From Austropuccinia psidii (Eukaryota > Basidiomycota > Pucciniomycetes > Pucciniales > Sphaerophragmiaceae), in assembly GCA_023105745.1 (NCBI GenBank), contig JALGQZ010000007.1, positions 3,579,592 through 3,643,591 of the forward strand: a stretch of 64,000 nt of DNA, written 5' to 3'. Shown piece after piece: positions 31,081 to 43,035 of the stretch. A program made the translations under genes and the position numbers. The notes beneath the pieces are model-generated. The model ran no database searches, was not told the DNA's origin, and saw only the letters and a program-made list of their open reading frames with translations. Positions within the stretch are counted from its first letter, which is position 1; each line of letters begins with the position of its first letter.

Positions 31081-32500
31081 ATTTTAATGAAATTGAATTA
31101 ATGAATCAGTTCTTATCTCTAATGTAGTCAAGTTTACCAATTTTAATTAGTTTTATTGAATCTTAATTGATTCGATTTACTTTTTATTGATTTGGAATGC
31201 TGATTAATTTTAATTAATTTTGATCAATTTTAATAAGTTTTGATTAATTAGATTTAATTTCAATTCATTTAGGCTGATTTTAATTAATTTCAATGAAATC
31301 TAAATAAGCTGAATGAATTTGATTTAATTTTGATTAATTGGAATTAATTGAACTAATTTCATTTAATTTTAATTGATTTTCATTGATATCAATTACTTTG
31401 AATTGATTTTAATTGATTTTAATGAATTTGAGTTGATTTGTAATAATTTTATTTAGTTTAATTCCTTTCAATTAATTTTAATTAGTCTGAATCGTTTTTA
31501 TTTAATGTTGTATGTTCCTAATTAATTTTAAGTAATTCAAATTTATTTTCATTAATGTTGATTAATGTTTATTTAGTTTTAATTAATTTTGGTTTATCTT
31601 ACTTCATTTGAATCAGATTCAAGTAATTTTCATCCATTACAATTACTTTGAATTAATTTCAAGTAATTCTCATCAATTTGAATCAATTTCAAGTAATTCT
31701 CATCAATTTGAATTAATTTCAAGTAATTCTCATTAATTTGAATTAATTTCAATCAATTTTAATCAGTTTTAGTTGATTTCACTTAATTTCAATTATTTTT
31801 CTAAGTTTTTTAATTCTCATTACTTTTAATTAAACCTAATTAATTTAACTGATTTAAATCAATTTTAACTCATTTTAATTTATTTTATTTCATTCAAATT
31901 AATTTGAATTGAGTTTAACTAATTTTAATTGATTTTAATTGATTTTTGTTAATATTCTTTAGTTTAAATTAATTTTAATTAATTTTGATAATTATCAGCA
32001 AATTTAAATTCATTAAATTAAATTTTAATTAATTCTTAAAATGCTTAGGAAATTAAAATTAATTTTAATTAAATTATGTGATTTTTCAAGTCAGTATAAC
32101 TAACTATAATCAATAATAATTCTCCTTATGAATTAATCTCCATTAATACTATTTAATCTTAATTTATTTTAATTGAGTTGAATTAAGTTTTATACATTTT
32201 AATTAATAAAAATTATTTAAAATTGATTGTAGTTGAATGTTTTCTTCAATTTCAGTTATTTTAAATCATTCCAAAGTAATTCAAATTAGTTTCAAGTCTT
32301 TGTTATCAAGTTTCAATAATTTTGATCAATTTTAATTTATTGTAATTACTTTCAGGTAATTCTTCTTAATTAACTTAAATCAATTGTCAGTAATTTCAAA
32401 TAATTTTTTGAAAAATATGTTTAATTTCAAGTAATTTTTATTAAGCTTAATGGATTTTTTTCATTTTCATAATTTTAATTAATCTCAATTAATTCCCATG
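31081..32500. repeat. Degenerate 10-bp AATT-phased repeat tract
   Basis: Variants of the decamer taattaattt (for example tgatcaattt, gatttaattt, caattcattt) follow one another with an exact 10-bp period over long runs, notably 31201-31440 and 31621-31790, with occasional phase shifts. The tract is almost purely A/T and has no gene. Confidence 0.8.
31651..31740. repeat. 30-bp tandem repeat, three copies
   Basis: aattaatttcaagtaattct+catcaatttg is repeated at 31651, 31681 and 31711 with one or two changes. It is a higher-order unit of three decamers within the longer tract. Confidence 0.9.
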
Positions 32501-32769
32501 AGTCTGAACTCAGTGGGATTAATTTTAACTATACTTAAGTAATTTTTAGCATTTTTCATTAATTTGATTAAATTTCATTTGCCTCTTTCAAAATGGATTT
32601 TTACACATAATCTTATAAATGCACTCCCAATTATTGGCATAAAGCTTATTTTCTGATATTTAGTTTTAAGAAAGACTCAATATCTCAATTTGACTAGTTT
32701 GATTTGAACGTATATTTAATTATGAGGATTAATTATTCAAACAGTTAATATTGAATTTTTCTCCTAACT

Positions 32770-34210
32770 TGTCAGCCTGTGACTCAAAACCAGAGCACAA
32801 GCATGACAGCCAAAATACCATAAACCAATGGTATAGCCAAGATACCACCAAAACATGGAGCTGAGCCAAATTAGCTCAAAAGGTATCAAAAGATAGAGGC
32901 AACTCACCTCTTTCTGAAAATATAAGTCCCATCACCATAGGACAAGAAATAACAAAGTTATTCCTGCTCAAAGTTATTGCTGAGCATAAACCTTAATTTT
33001 CACCTCTCATCTAAAATCTAGAAGGAGAGACTTAACCCCATCAAATGGGTATTCAAAATGAAGCTCTAAGCCAGGGCTATCCAATGGTACCAGCCAAACT
33101 GAGCCAGCACCAATATTACTGGAGTGATGGTCAATCTCAGGCCAAATAAGGGTGAACAAAACATTCACCTCTCATCTAACTTCTACAATTTTAGTGTGGG
33201 ATACCTGAAGTGGGGTATCTTTGGAGAGAACACAATCAGGGCTATCTGATGGTGCCATCCACTTCTTCATATCTCAACTATAACAGAAGTTATGAGGCAA
33301 ACAAGCTCAATACAGCTTTTGCCCAAACCACGCCTATGTACAAAAAAACCTTGTACATGGGATAACTTTGCCATATTCAATGATAGCCATACCAAATTGG
33401 GTACCATTGTGTAGAGCTCATACAGGGCTATCCAATGAACCAACTTTGAGAATTATATCTCAAACACTGACTGAGTTGAGGCTGATTTAAGGTCAAAATC
33501 CCACCTGCTGTCATATACAGTCTTACCATGGGATAATATCCCATTATCATGAATGTGAGGTGTCAAATAGACAAAGCAGCATGATTTTACTTCAATACCT
33601 CATATGTCAGCCAATGCTGGGGTCCCATACAGTTTCTGTACAGCATTCTACGCGTCATACACGTCAGAATCAGGCTGTGAGGTCCCCAGATGAAACTTTT
33701 CACCCTGTATTGGTGAAAACCGCCCAGATGTGGTTTCAAAACCACATCTGAGCCCAATACAGGGTATACAGGCTGTTTGCAAACCACAAGCCTGTCCTGG
33801 AGAGTGAAAAATCTTCACTTCCTCTACGTGGAAAGGTCTAACAGCCTTTCCACCCCAATTTCAGGATAAAAGGAGGGCTTCTCAGAGTCAAAGTCATCTC
33901 CTCATCCTGCTCTTGAATAACCTACGTAGTAAACTGTCAAAAACAGTTTTACTCTTGGTTAATAATAAGGTATACTCTTAATTTAAAGCATTGCAGTCTT
34001 TATTATTGTAAACCAACAGGTAAAGCTGCACCCAGGGCTTTCAACAGCACTCACCACCACTATATCCATTATAGTAAAGCCCTTATATTTTATGTTAAAT
34101 CCATCTTTAAACCTTATAAATCTTTTTATTAAACTATTTTCCAAGTGTCACAGTCATAGTTTTAGTTGTAAATAGCTTTATTACCACTTCAACATAGACT
34201 CATCCAGACA
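32770..34210 (+). repeat. Family C 5' LTR (1441 bp)
   Basis: It starts tgtcagcctg and ends catccagaca, with the same length as the 3' LTR at 41037. Open frames within it are not otherwise supported. Confidence 0.95.
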
Positions 34211-34213
34211 TTT

Positions 34214-34226
34214 TGGGGGCCTGGCC
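34214..34226 (+). promoter_or_regulatory. Family C primer-binding site
   Basis: tgggggcctggcc lies three bases after the LTR and is identical to the site of family D (59193-59205). Its TGG start suits a tRNA 3' end. Confidence 0.6.
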
Positions 34227-34258
34227 GTGTTTTAAATCTTTTTTTTTGGACCTTATAA

Positions 34259-34808
34259 GTAAGTCTTTTCTCTTTTTCATGACTTATTAACAAGTGTTTT
34301 ATCCTTTTTTTAGGCGTAATTTCTCCATTAAAATATATATTTTATATATTTTTATTGTTTTATTTATATATACTCATATTATAAGAGTATTATTCACGTG
34401 GTTAATACCCACTGAAAATAACTCTTTTTGGCGTGTTTTGTATATAAAAACACATAAGCCATCAATAAGTCCTGTATTCTTGATTGAATAAGGACACCTC
34501 TGACTGAGAAACCACCAGTTGAGGTGTGGTTAAGTGTATTGTTAACTCAATTACACTTATACAGAGCCACGTATTCAGATTACACTTGAAAACCACAAGT
34601 GTATCTGTGGGATACTGGCACAAAAACAGTGTGACAGGGTACCAAAAGCTGTAATTCTGACGTGGAATTGTTGATTCAATTACACTGTAATTATACAGGG
34701 CACATTGTAGTAACATACAAACCCAGAGGCCAATCTTAGACGTGCAAAACCAGCATCCTTGAGAAGTCTTAACTGACATAAGCCCTCTTTTTTCCTGCCT
34801 TGATTCAG
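34259..34808 (+). other. Predicted leader intron 1 of family C (550 nt)
   Basis: The donor is CTTATAA|GTAAGT (34259), close behind the primer-binding site, and the acceptor is a pyrimidine-rich stretch ending TTGATTCAG|TGGAAG (34807-34808). The joined sequence ATAA|TGG supplies ATG GAA GAA AAT. A retroviral major donor sits at the same place. Confidence 0.6.
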
Positions 34809-35877
34809 TGGAAGAAAATTACATCCCACTTGAGACCCAGTCACAGGCCAGCACACCAGTGACACCCTCAGAACCAGAGGGAAGCAAGGGCAAAGGAAAG
34901 AGGCATAGTGAAGGTCTCATTACAGCCAAAAAGTGGACACCCATAGCCACTCAGAGGAGTAGAAAACCACAAAACTCTTCATCCATACAAGGTAAACCAA
35001 CCTTAACCACTTGTACAGGAAAGATTACAATTACTAACCCAGTTGTAACTTCCAAAGGCAAACTGCCCAAGTCAGCAGACAATAAATTTGTACAAGGCAC
35101 AGTCAAAGGTAAATACCTTAAGAACATAAAGTTTTTGACTGCTTGCAAACATTGATATGTCCCCTGCATACCTCAGAGATCTTGGCTTTCAAAGGAACCA
35201 GCCATAGGACAGAGAAGTATTGTCCAGAACCAGAAGACCAGGAAGAGGACACCTTGGACACAGTGGTGGATGGCAAAACAATGAGGGAGATAATATCAAC
35301 CTTGCCATTCACACTCCAATTCAACAGAAACCTCAAACCAGAGGACTGGAAAGATATGGATCAAGTTCTTCAGATCCACCAACTCCTCAAAGACTTATTT
35401 CAATGGAGCATGGACAACAAGAGGTTCAACCTAGCAACTCACTGGGCAGAACTTGGATCAAGCTGCCAGAAGATCTGTCTCAAAGAGATAGACTTCAAAG
35501 ACCTTATGAAAATCACCAAAGGTTGGAATCCTACCAGGCAGCACAGACTCCTGGAGGCAAGGGCACAGAGGATAAGGGAGAATCAAGCCACTATCCAAGC
35601 TATATAAGAACAGTTAACCTAGACAGGGCCTACTCAGATTCCTTGAGGTTCACAAGGAGCAGGCCAAATCAGCTCTCCAGTGGATTCAAACCATTCAGAA
35701 ACCAGCAGATCAGTGGCCAAGAGTCACCATTCTTCACAATTCCAGGAAGTTTCCAGGAGAAGACAAGGGAACAAGGGCAAGAACAAAACCTCCCTCAACC
35801 AGAGGAGGAAAGAGTCAGACCCCATGATCCAGAAGCTGTTAGATTTGGTAAAAAAAGTACACAAGAACCAGAATTAG
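34809..35877 (+). pseudogene. Family C spliced ORF1 overlapping gag
   Basis: Exon 1 (34809-35108) encodes a basic, Ser/Thr/Lys-rich N-terminus (EENYIPLETQ). Intron 2 is 35109-35176. Exon 2 begins in frame (KEILAFKGTS) and carries an acidic part, then the core THWAELGSSCQKICLKEIDF and ITKGWNPTRQ. Stops appear from 35605, after which the same frame is open again to 35877 with a basic tail (SRRRQGNKGKNK). Exon 2 lies +1 to gag, as in families A and D. The GWxP core aligns with theirs. The function is unknown. Confidence 0.6.
35109..35176 (+). other. Predicted intron 2 of family C, containing the ancestral Gag ATG (68 nt)
   Basis: The donor is CAAAG|GTAAATACC and the acceptor CATACCTCAG|AG. Splicing joins the two ORF1 halves in phase (split codon G|AG). 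Unspliced, the exon-1 frame ends at TGA 35153-35155 and an ATG in the gag frame follows at 35157, one base later. Confidence 0.65.
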
Positions 35878-38423
35878 TTGTAAACCACTCTAGAATCAGT
35901 AGTCCTAGTAATAGAAACACTACCCCCACTCAGACTGAAAGTAACATTGTCACATCTGAGAGTAACATCAACAGTGATACACTGTGGTTACAAATGTCCC
36001 AATATGCTGAACAATCTGCAAAGCAGTTTGCAGAAATTAAAGCTAGCCAAGAGAGGATGACACAAACTCAAGCCTCCTTGGAACAAATAGTTAAAAATCT
36101 TCAAGAAGGATATGCTCAACTGAGCAAAGCCTCTGAAGAAACCAACAAAAGACTGAATATAGTCTTTGAAGAACAACACCACAGCACAAGGGACAGGGAG
36201 TGTCTGGATCAAGACATTAACAAATTGTTTAATGCCTATCATAGCTTGAAGCCCCAACCACAAGGCCAAGCTATGGAGAATCCATATCAACCAGATGACA
36301 TCAAAGCAGATGCCATGTTGTTGAATAATGCAAGATCTCCATCACAATACCAGGATTGAGATGGAATGTCTTATTCAGAGAAGGAAGCCTTGAAACAGCT
36401 TCCTGAGGCCTCAAACTGGCCCAAATTCTGTGGATCAGGAGAATATGATCATATGGAACTCATAGATTATATTGATGGACTCTTCATTGATGTACCAAGC
36501 ATACCAGACTACTGGATTACTGCTAGATTAAATACTGCATTTAAAGGTCATGCAAGTATATGGTACACAGAAATGAAAGAAATCCATGGCAGAAGAAACT
36601 GGCCATGGTGGAAGAGTCAAATCATCCAAAAGTACAGTAATAGAACTTGATTATGGCAAAAGACCACGTCATTTGAGAATGACAAATACTCTGTGGACAA
36701 AGATCCATATGAGTGGTGTCTTAGACAGTATAAAAGACTTAAAGCCATTGATCCTCAGATGAACATCCAAATGAGGAATCACAAACTTCTGACACAACTG
36801 CCAGGAGAGCTAGAACATGCAGTAAAATGCAGATGCAACCAAAATTGCATTCTAGATGACATTGCCAACATCTTACAAGATATAAGGAAAAGGACAAATA
36901 TAGGGAAATTCACCCCATATAAGAGAAGTGGTTTTCAAGAGAAACAACCTTTCAGGGTAGAGTTTAAAGAAAAACCCAAAGAAAGAGTGGCAGAAGTGGC
37001 AAAGAAGAGAAATTCTTGTCACAATTGTGGTTCAACAGACCACTATGCCAACAACTGTCCAAAGGAAAAGAAGAAAGTCTATGCCATAGAGAAAGTCCCT
37101 GAGGAAGAACCTCCAACAGAGGATTCTGATTCAGACTCTATGGGTGATGCCATCAGAGAACCATCTGAGGATGATCAAGACCCAAGAGAGGAATTTTTAG
37201 TGGAATACCAAGAAGAAACCCCACTGGAAATCCAGGACATACAGTTGGAAGCAGGCATGCCACAGGACACTGCTAACAAGAACTTGTGCAAACACACACA
37301 AGATGCACAAACATTCCTGGTTACACCAACCAAAGGAATGGCATATATACATGGAACAGCCACAAAAATGACTGTATGTATTGACAATGCTCAGCACCCA
37401 CTGATGATTGACAGTGGAGCACACTGCTCCATAGTGGCCAGAAATTATCTGGATAACCACTTCGCAAACTGGGAGAAAGAACTCTTGCCCACCAGGGCAA
37501 AGAACTTCAAGAGTGCATCTGGAAAGATGACCTCTATTGGGACAATTATCAAAGAGATAATTATACCCCACAGAAAAGGTAATATCAGAATCAACCCAGA
37601 GTTTGTAGTGCTTGAAGATGCCCACATCCAAGGGTTTTTACTGGGAACAGATTACCAGAGGATGTATGGCATAGACATTTACAACAGTAAAAATAGGCAC
37701 ATCACCATTGGTACTAACAAGCAAAAGAAATTTTCACTTGAAATATACCAGATATCTTCTCAAGATCCACTAGAAGAACTTCTGAAGGAATTCAGAGAAG
37801 GACAGTTTAGCACTACCCTCACCAGTAAACAAAAACTAAGTTTACTGAAAATGCTGAGAAAGAACAGACCAGCACATGCCATTGGTGAAGAACCATTAGG
37901 CAAGATCAAAGGCCATGATATGGAACTATATCTGGATGTGGAAAGACCTTATCCACCCATGCTGAGGAGACCTCCTTATCCAGCAATCCTGGAAACCAGG
38001 AAAGAAATTGAGAAGCACATCAATGAACTCCTGGATATGGATGTCATCAGGAAGATTGGACATAATGAAATAGTGGAAATCACCACCCCATTCCTAATCA
38101 CCTGGCATGATGGCAAGTCTAGATTATGTGGAGATTTCAGAGCCCTGAATAGCTACACAAAAGCAGAAAGGTACCCTATACCAAGGATACCCCATGACTT
38201 AAATAAGCTGGCTAAAGCCAAATACATAACCAAAATGGATTGTATGAAAGGCTTCCACCAAAATGGAGTTAAACCAAACTCCATGAAGTTACTCAGGATA
38301 ATATTCCATATGGGTATATATGAGTACACCAGGATGCCATTTGGCATTAAGAAGGCACCAACTCATTTCCAAAGTATGGTGGACACCATATTTCAAGAAA
38401 AAAAAAGGAAGGCTGGATGGTAG
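35157..38423 (+). pseudogene. Family C Gag, protease and RT N-terminal half
   Basis: One frame carries an ATG at 35157 (then a TAG at 35205-35207), a Gln/Ser-rich part, a coiled coil (AKQFAEIKASQERM, about 36000-36200) and the Gag domain (LPEASNWPKFCGSGEYDHME). A TGA at 36648-36650 replaces what looks like Trp. Then come a zinc knuckle CHNCGSTDHYANNC (CX2CX4HX4C), the protease site LMIDSGAHCSIV, and RT up to FGIKKAPTHFQSM. At an A9 run (38398-38406) the frame shifts by -1 and RT continues in the next entry. Confidence 0.85.
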
Positions 38424-41011
38424 TATATATTGATTATATCATTATATACTCAGAGACATGGGAAGACCATGTACAATACATAGACAGAGCTCTAAGTAAA
38501 TGTATACCTATTAATCTGAAAATTTCACTCAAAAAGTGTAATTTTGGCCAACAAGAGCTACTAGCTCTAGGACATAAAGTCTCAGGTCTTAGTCTGTCAA
38601 TTGACCAGAACAAAGTAGCAGCAGTACTGCAAAAGCCAGTACCAAAGAACATCAAAGAGATGCAATCTTTCCTTGGGTTTGCTAGCTACTATAGAAACCA
38701 TATCAAAACTTTTGCACACATAACTAGTAGTTTATACAAGTTATGTTCAAAAGATGTAGTTTTTGAAATAACCAAGGAGAGGAGGGATGCATATGAGAGA
38801 ATCAAATATGAACTCACCAATGCACCAGTGCTCATCTTACCTGACTTTGAACTACCATTCAAGTTATATATAGATGCAGCATGCAGCCAAGGCTTAGGAG
38901 CAGCCCTTCACCAAAGACAAATTGTGGATGGTGAACCAAGAGAGGGTGTAATATGTTACATCTCTAGGCAACTGAAAAATTCAGAAGCCAGGTATGGGGC
39001 CACCCAGACTGAATGTCTATGTCTAGTCTGGGCTCTAGAAAAACTCCATTATTATTTGGAGGGTGCAGTCTTTGAAGTATAAACAGACTGCACAGCCTTG
39101 AAGTCTTTAATAAACATGAAGACAACAAATAGACATATGCTGAGATGGCAAATAGCCATCCAGGAGTATAGAGGGAACATGACCATCATATACAAGGAAG
39201 GTAAAAGCCATACCAATGCAAATGGCCTCAGCAGATGGCCACTGGAAAATGTCAAGAGCAATCCAGCTTATGACCCTGAAGTTGCAGCCAAAATCCCTAT
39301 CCATTTCATGGAAATAGATAGGAGGAGGAACTTCAGATTTTCTGAATGGGCACCAGGAAATGGTACCCTTGACAGTGGAAACACTTATTCAGAAGGAACA
39401 GAAACTCCCATACCTGGAATAAGCTCCTCAGACCTGCACAATGAATTCTTCAGTGCAGTACAGAAGTCTTATGCCAAACACAAACAGTGTAGCATACTAC
39501 TCCAACTCCTTCAACAAAAGTACAGGAGCCCAGAGCTGGAAACCCAGCTGGAGGAACCCTGGTTGAGGGCCTATAAGGACAATAAGTTTTTTCTTATAGA
39601 TGGCCTGCTCTACCACAGAGAAAAGCACACAAGTGCACTCACAGTGGTAGACAGAGACCGCATCTCATTGATCCTACAAGAATGCCATGACTGCCCCTAT
39701 ATGGGACACATGAGTGAAGACAGGACCAGAGAGAGGGTAGCAAGCACAGCTTGGTGGCCCAAGTGGGAACAAGAGTTGAGTGAATAAATAAACACTTGTG
39801 AAAGATGCCAAAAGGCAAATAGGAAACATGGGAAGAAGTATGGGTTACTTCAACACATAGAAGAACCCAAGCACCCATAGGAAACCATCAAAATGGACTG
39901 GGTTACAGGACTTGTCCCAGGAGGCAAAGAAAACTACAATGCCTGTTTGATCATAGTTGATAGGTTCAGCAAGAGCATGAGGTGTCTACCATGCCATAAA
40001 GAAGACACAGCCATGGATACTGCTCTGTTGTTTTGGAATAACATCATATTCACCTGTGGAGTCCCTAAGATCATCATGAGTGATAGGGACCCAAAATTCA
40101 CATCTGAATTCTGGACTAACTTATATGACATGCTTGGCACCAAACTTGCTTTTTCCACAGCTTACCATCCACAAACAGATGGCCTAGCTGAAAGGATGAC
40201 CCAAACAATGGAGGACATCCTCAGAAGATTCTGTGCCTATGGCATGGAATACAAGGACCATGAGGGATACACCCATCATTGGGTTACCCTCTTACCAGCA
40301 GTCCAACTGGCTTATAATACAAGCCAGCACTCCACCACAGGTAAAACACCTGCACTGGTGGAGAAAGGGTGGAATCCCCTGGTACCTGTGGATCACTTGA
40401 AGAAAAATCTTCTGACCATCCACCCCACAGCCAAAGACTCCCATGATATGTGGAAGAAAGCCTGTGACACTGCTTCCAAATGCATAGCTGAGGCCAAAGA
40501 ATATAACAAGCAGAGAAGGGACAAATCACATATGGAACCTGACTTTAAGGAAGGGGACCAGGTGTTAGTGTCTACACTGAACTTTAACAATCTCAAGGGA
40601 CTCAAAAACATGAGAGACTCATTTGTAGGGCCCTTCACTATCATTAAGTTGATAGGGAAGATTGCAGTGGAGGTCAAGCTGACTGAGGAGGTTTCCAGGA
40701 AACACCCAGTCTTTCCAGTGAGTTTGGTCAAACCATACTTCCAGACAGAGGAGGATAAATTCCCCTCCAGGAGAAAAAATCCCACACCACAAGAGATAGT
40801 GGAAGTGGAAGACTCCCCTGGACCTGTGAGTAAGATCATCAGGGCCAGGAAGATCAGACTCAATGGGAAGGATCAAAGACAATACCTAGTCAGATTCAAG
40901 AACCAGACAGAAGATAAAGACAAATGGTTGGCAGAAGATGCCATACCAGATAGGAACCTTCATTCAAGAATATTCAGAGCCTCTAGGAGGACTGAACAGC
41001 CTCATCAATGA
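38405..41011 (+). pseudogene. Family C RT C-terminal half, RNase H, integrase, chromodomain
   Basis: The frame resumes with EGWMVVYIDYIIIY: the second Asp of the catalytic YIDD is Tyr, so the polymerase is dead. RNase H follows (LYIDAACSQGLG, QTECLCLVWALEKL), with a TAA at 39080. The integrase zinc domain ([17 protein letters not shown] ... CERC) is interrupted by a stop at 39785 and another at 39878. The D-D-E core is intact in letters ([29 protein letters not shown]), as are the GPF module and the chromodomain-like end ([16 protein letters not shown]). Confidence 0.88.
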
Positions 41012-41024
41012 TGAGCCTTTTTTT

Positions 41025-41034
41025 AGAGGGAGGG
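41025..41034 (+). promoter_or_regulatory. Family C polypurine tract
   Basis: agagggaggg, followed by ta, lies immediately before the 3' LTR at 41037. Confidence 0.8.
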
Positions 41035-41036
41035 TA

Positions 41037-42477
41037 TGTCAGCCTGTGACTCAAAACCAGACCACAAGCATGACAGCCAAAATACCATAAACCAATGGTA
41101 TAGCCAAGATACCACCAAAACATGGAGCTGAGCCAAATTAGCTCAAAAGATATCAAAGGATAGGGGAAACTCACCTCTTTGTGAAAATATAAGTCCCATC
41201 ACCATAGGACAAGAAATAACAAAGTTATTCCTGCTCAGAGTTATTGCTGAGCATAAACCTTAATTTTCACCGCTCATCTGAAATCTAGAAGGAGAGGCTT
41301 AACCCCATCCAATGTGTATTCAAAATGAAGCTCTAAGCCAGGGCTATCCAATGGTACCAGCCAAACTGAGCCAGCACCAATATTACTGGAGTGATGGTCA
41401 ATCTCAGGCCAAATAAGGGTGAACAAAACATTCACCTCTCATCTAACTTCTACAGTTTTAGTGTGGGATACCTGAAGTGGGGTATCTTTGGAAAGAGCAC
41501 AATGAGGGCTATCTGATGGTGCCATCCAATTCTTCATATCTCAACTATAACAGAAGTTATGAGGCAAACAAGCTCAATACAGCTTTTGCCCAAACCACGC
41601 CTATGTACAAAAAAACCTTGTACATGGGATAACTTTGCCATATTCAATGATAACCATACCAAATTGGGTACCATTGTGTAGAGCTCATACAGGAATATCC
41701 AATGAACCAACTTTGAGCATGATATCTCAAAAACTGACTGAGGTATGGCTGATTTAAGGTCAAAATCCCACCTGCTGTCATATACAGTCTTACCATGGGA
41801 TAATATCCCATAATCATGAATGTGAGGTGTCAAATAGACGAAGAAGCATTTTTTTACTTCAATACCTCATATGTCAGCCAATACTGGGGTCCCATACAGT
41901 TTATGTACAGAATTCTACGCGTCATACACGTCAGAATCAGGCTGTGAGGTCCCCAGATGAAAATTTTCACCCTGTATTGGTGAAAACCGCCCAGATGTGG
42001 TTTCAAAACCACATCTGAGCCCAATACAGGGTATACAGGCTGTTTGAAAACCACATGCCTGTCCTGGAGAGTGAAACATCTTCACTTCCTCTACGTGGAA
42101 AGGTCTAACAGCCTTTCCACCCCAATTTCAGGATAAAAGGAGGGCTTCTCACAGCCAAAATCATCTCCTCATCCTGCTCTTGAATAACCTATGTAGTAAA
42201 CTGTCAAAAACAGTTTCACTCTTGGTTAATACTCAGGTATACTCTTAATTTAAAGTATTGTAGTCTTTATTATTGTAAACCAACAGGTAAAGCTGCACCC
42301 AGGGCTTTCAACAGCACTCACCACCACTATATCCATTATAGTAAAGCCCTTATATTTTATATTAAATCCATCTTTAAACCTTATAAATCTTTTTATTAAA
42401 CTATTTTCCACGTGTCACAGTCATAGTTTTAGTTGTAAATAGCTTTATTACCACTTCAACATAGACTCATCCTCACA
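41037..42477 (+). repeat. Family C 3' LTR (1441 bp)
   Basis: It has the same ends and length as the 5' LTR and roughly 54 differences by hand count. It is followed by the target duplication taact. Confidence 0.95.
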
Positions 42478-42482
42478 TAACT

Positions 42483-43035
42483 TCCTTTTTCATTTCTTTT
42501 TTGAATTCTTAGCATTTCATCTGTATGTAGCAATGATTCAAATTTGAAGATGAATTATTCAAACATTTCATATTGAATTTGTAAAATATCTCCTTTTTTC
42601 AATGAAAAATTCAAATTTTATGGATTCCATCTAGAGGTAGAAGAATTTGAATTCAAACACAAATTTTTTGAATAGTTTGAATTGAATTTTTTTGAATAGC
42701 CATGCATTTCATTCTGGTCATAGTAATCAATTATGGAATTTGGGTTTTTTTTTTGTTTTTTAAAGTGTATTGTATCTTAAATTCTGCACTATGTCTGTAA
42801 TGAGTAAGGAGGGTTAGGGTTACTGTTAGTTTTTGGAACCTATTTTGGTTTGACGTTGTGTAAGGTTGTGTATTCCTTCCCAACTTTAAGCTTATTTCCT
42901 TATTTTCTTGGTTCTCATCAGATGCAGTATGTTGTTGACTTTTGGTTTAAAGTAAATCCTCTCACGTTTTCTGTTTTCTGTATAGCTCTAGGTGTTCAAA
43001 TATTCCCAAATCTAATATTAGCTTGGATACATGCG
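42483..43035. other. AT-rich stretch and probable LINE 3' untranslated end
   Basis: No gene is seen. A T10 run near 42749 and gggttagggtta at 42811-42822 (two telomere-type TTAGGG units) lie downstream of the minus-strand LINE fragment. Confidence 0.4.

Larger units (their letters stand above)
32770..42477 (+). mobile_element. Family C Ty3-type retrotransposon, full length but inactive (9708 bp)
   Basis: Two 1441-bp LTRs (about 96% identical by hand count) enclose a primer-binding site, leader introns, ORF1, gag-pol and a polypurine tract. The target duplication taact is at 32765-32769 and 42478-42482. Pol has one frameshift, several stops and a mutated RT active site, so the copy cannot be autonomous. 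It is older than the family B insertion. Confidence 0.95.

Noticed and set aside
34259..34808. Short frames inside the family C leader, such as 34294-34491
   Set aside because: They lie within the predicted intron 1, are low-complexity and have no counterpart in A or D.
38398..38406. A AAA AAA heptamer in family C as a programmed frameshift
   Set aside because: It lies in the middle of RT, where a shift makes no sense. A simple A-run length change fits better.
42811..42822. Telomere or subtelomere assignment
   Set aside because: Only two TTAGGG-type units occur, inside transposon sequence, so a chromosome end is not supported.
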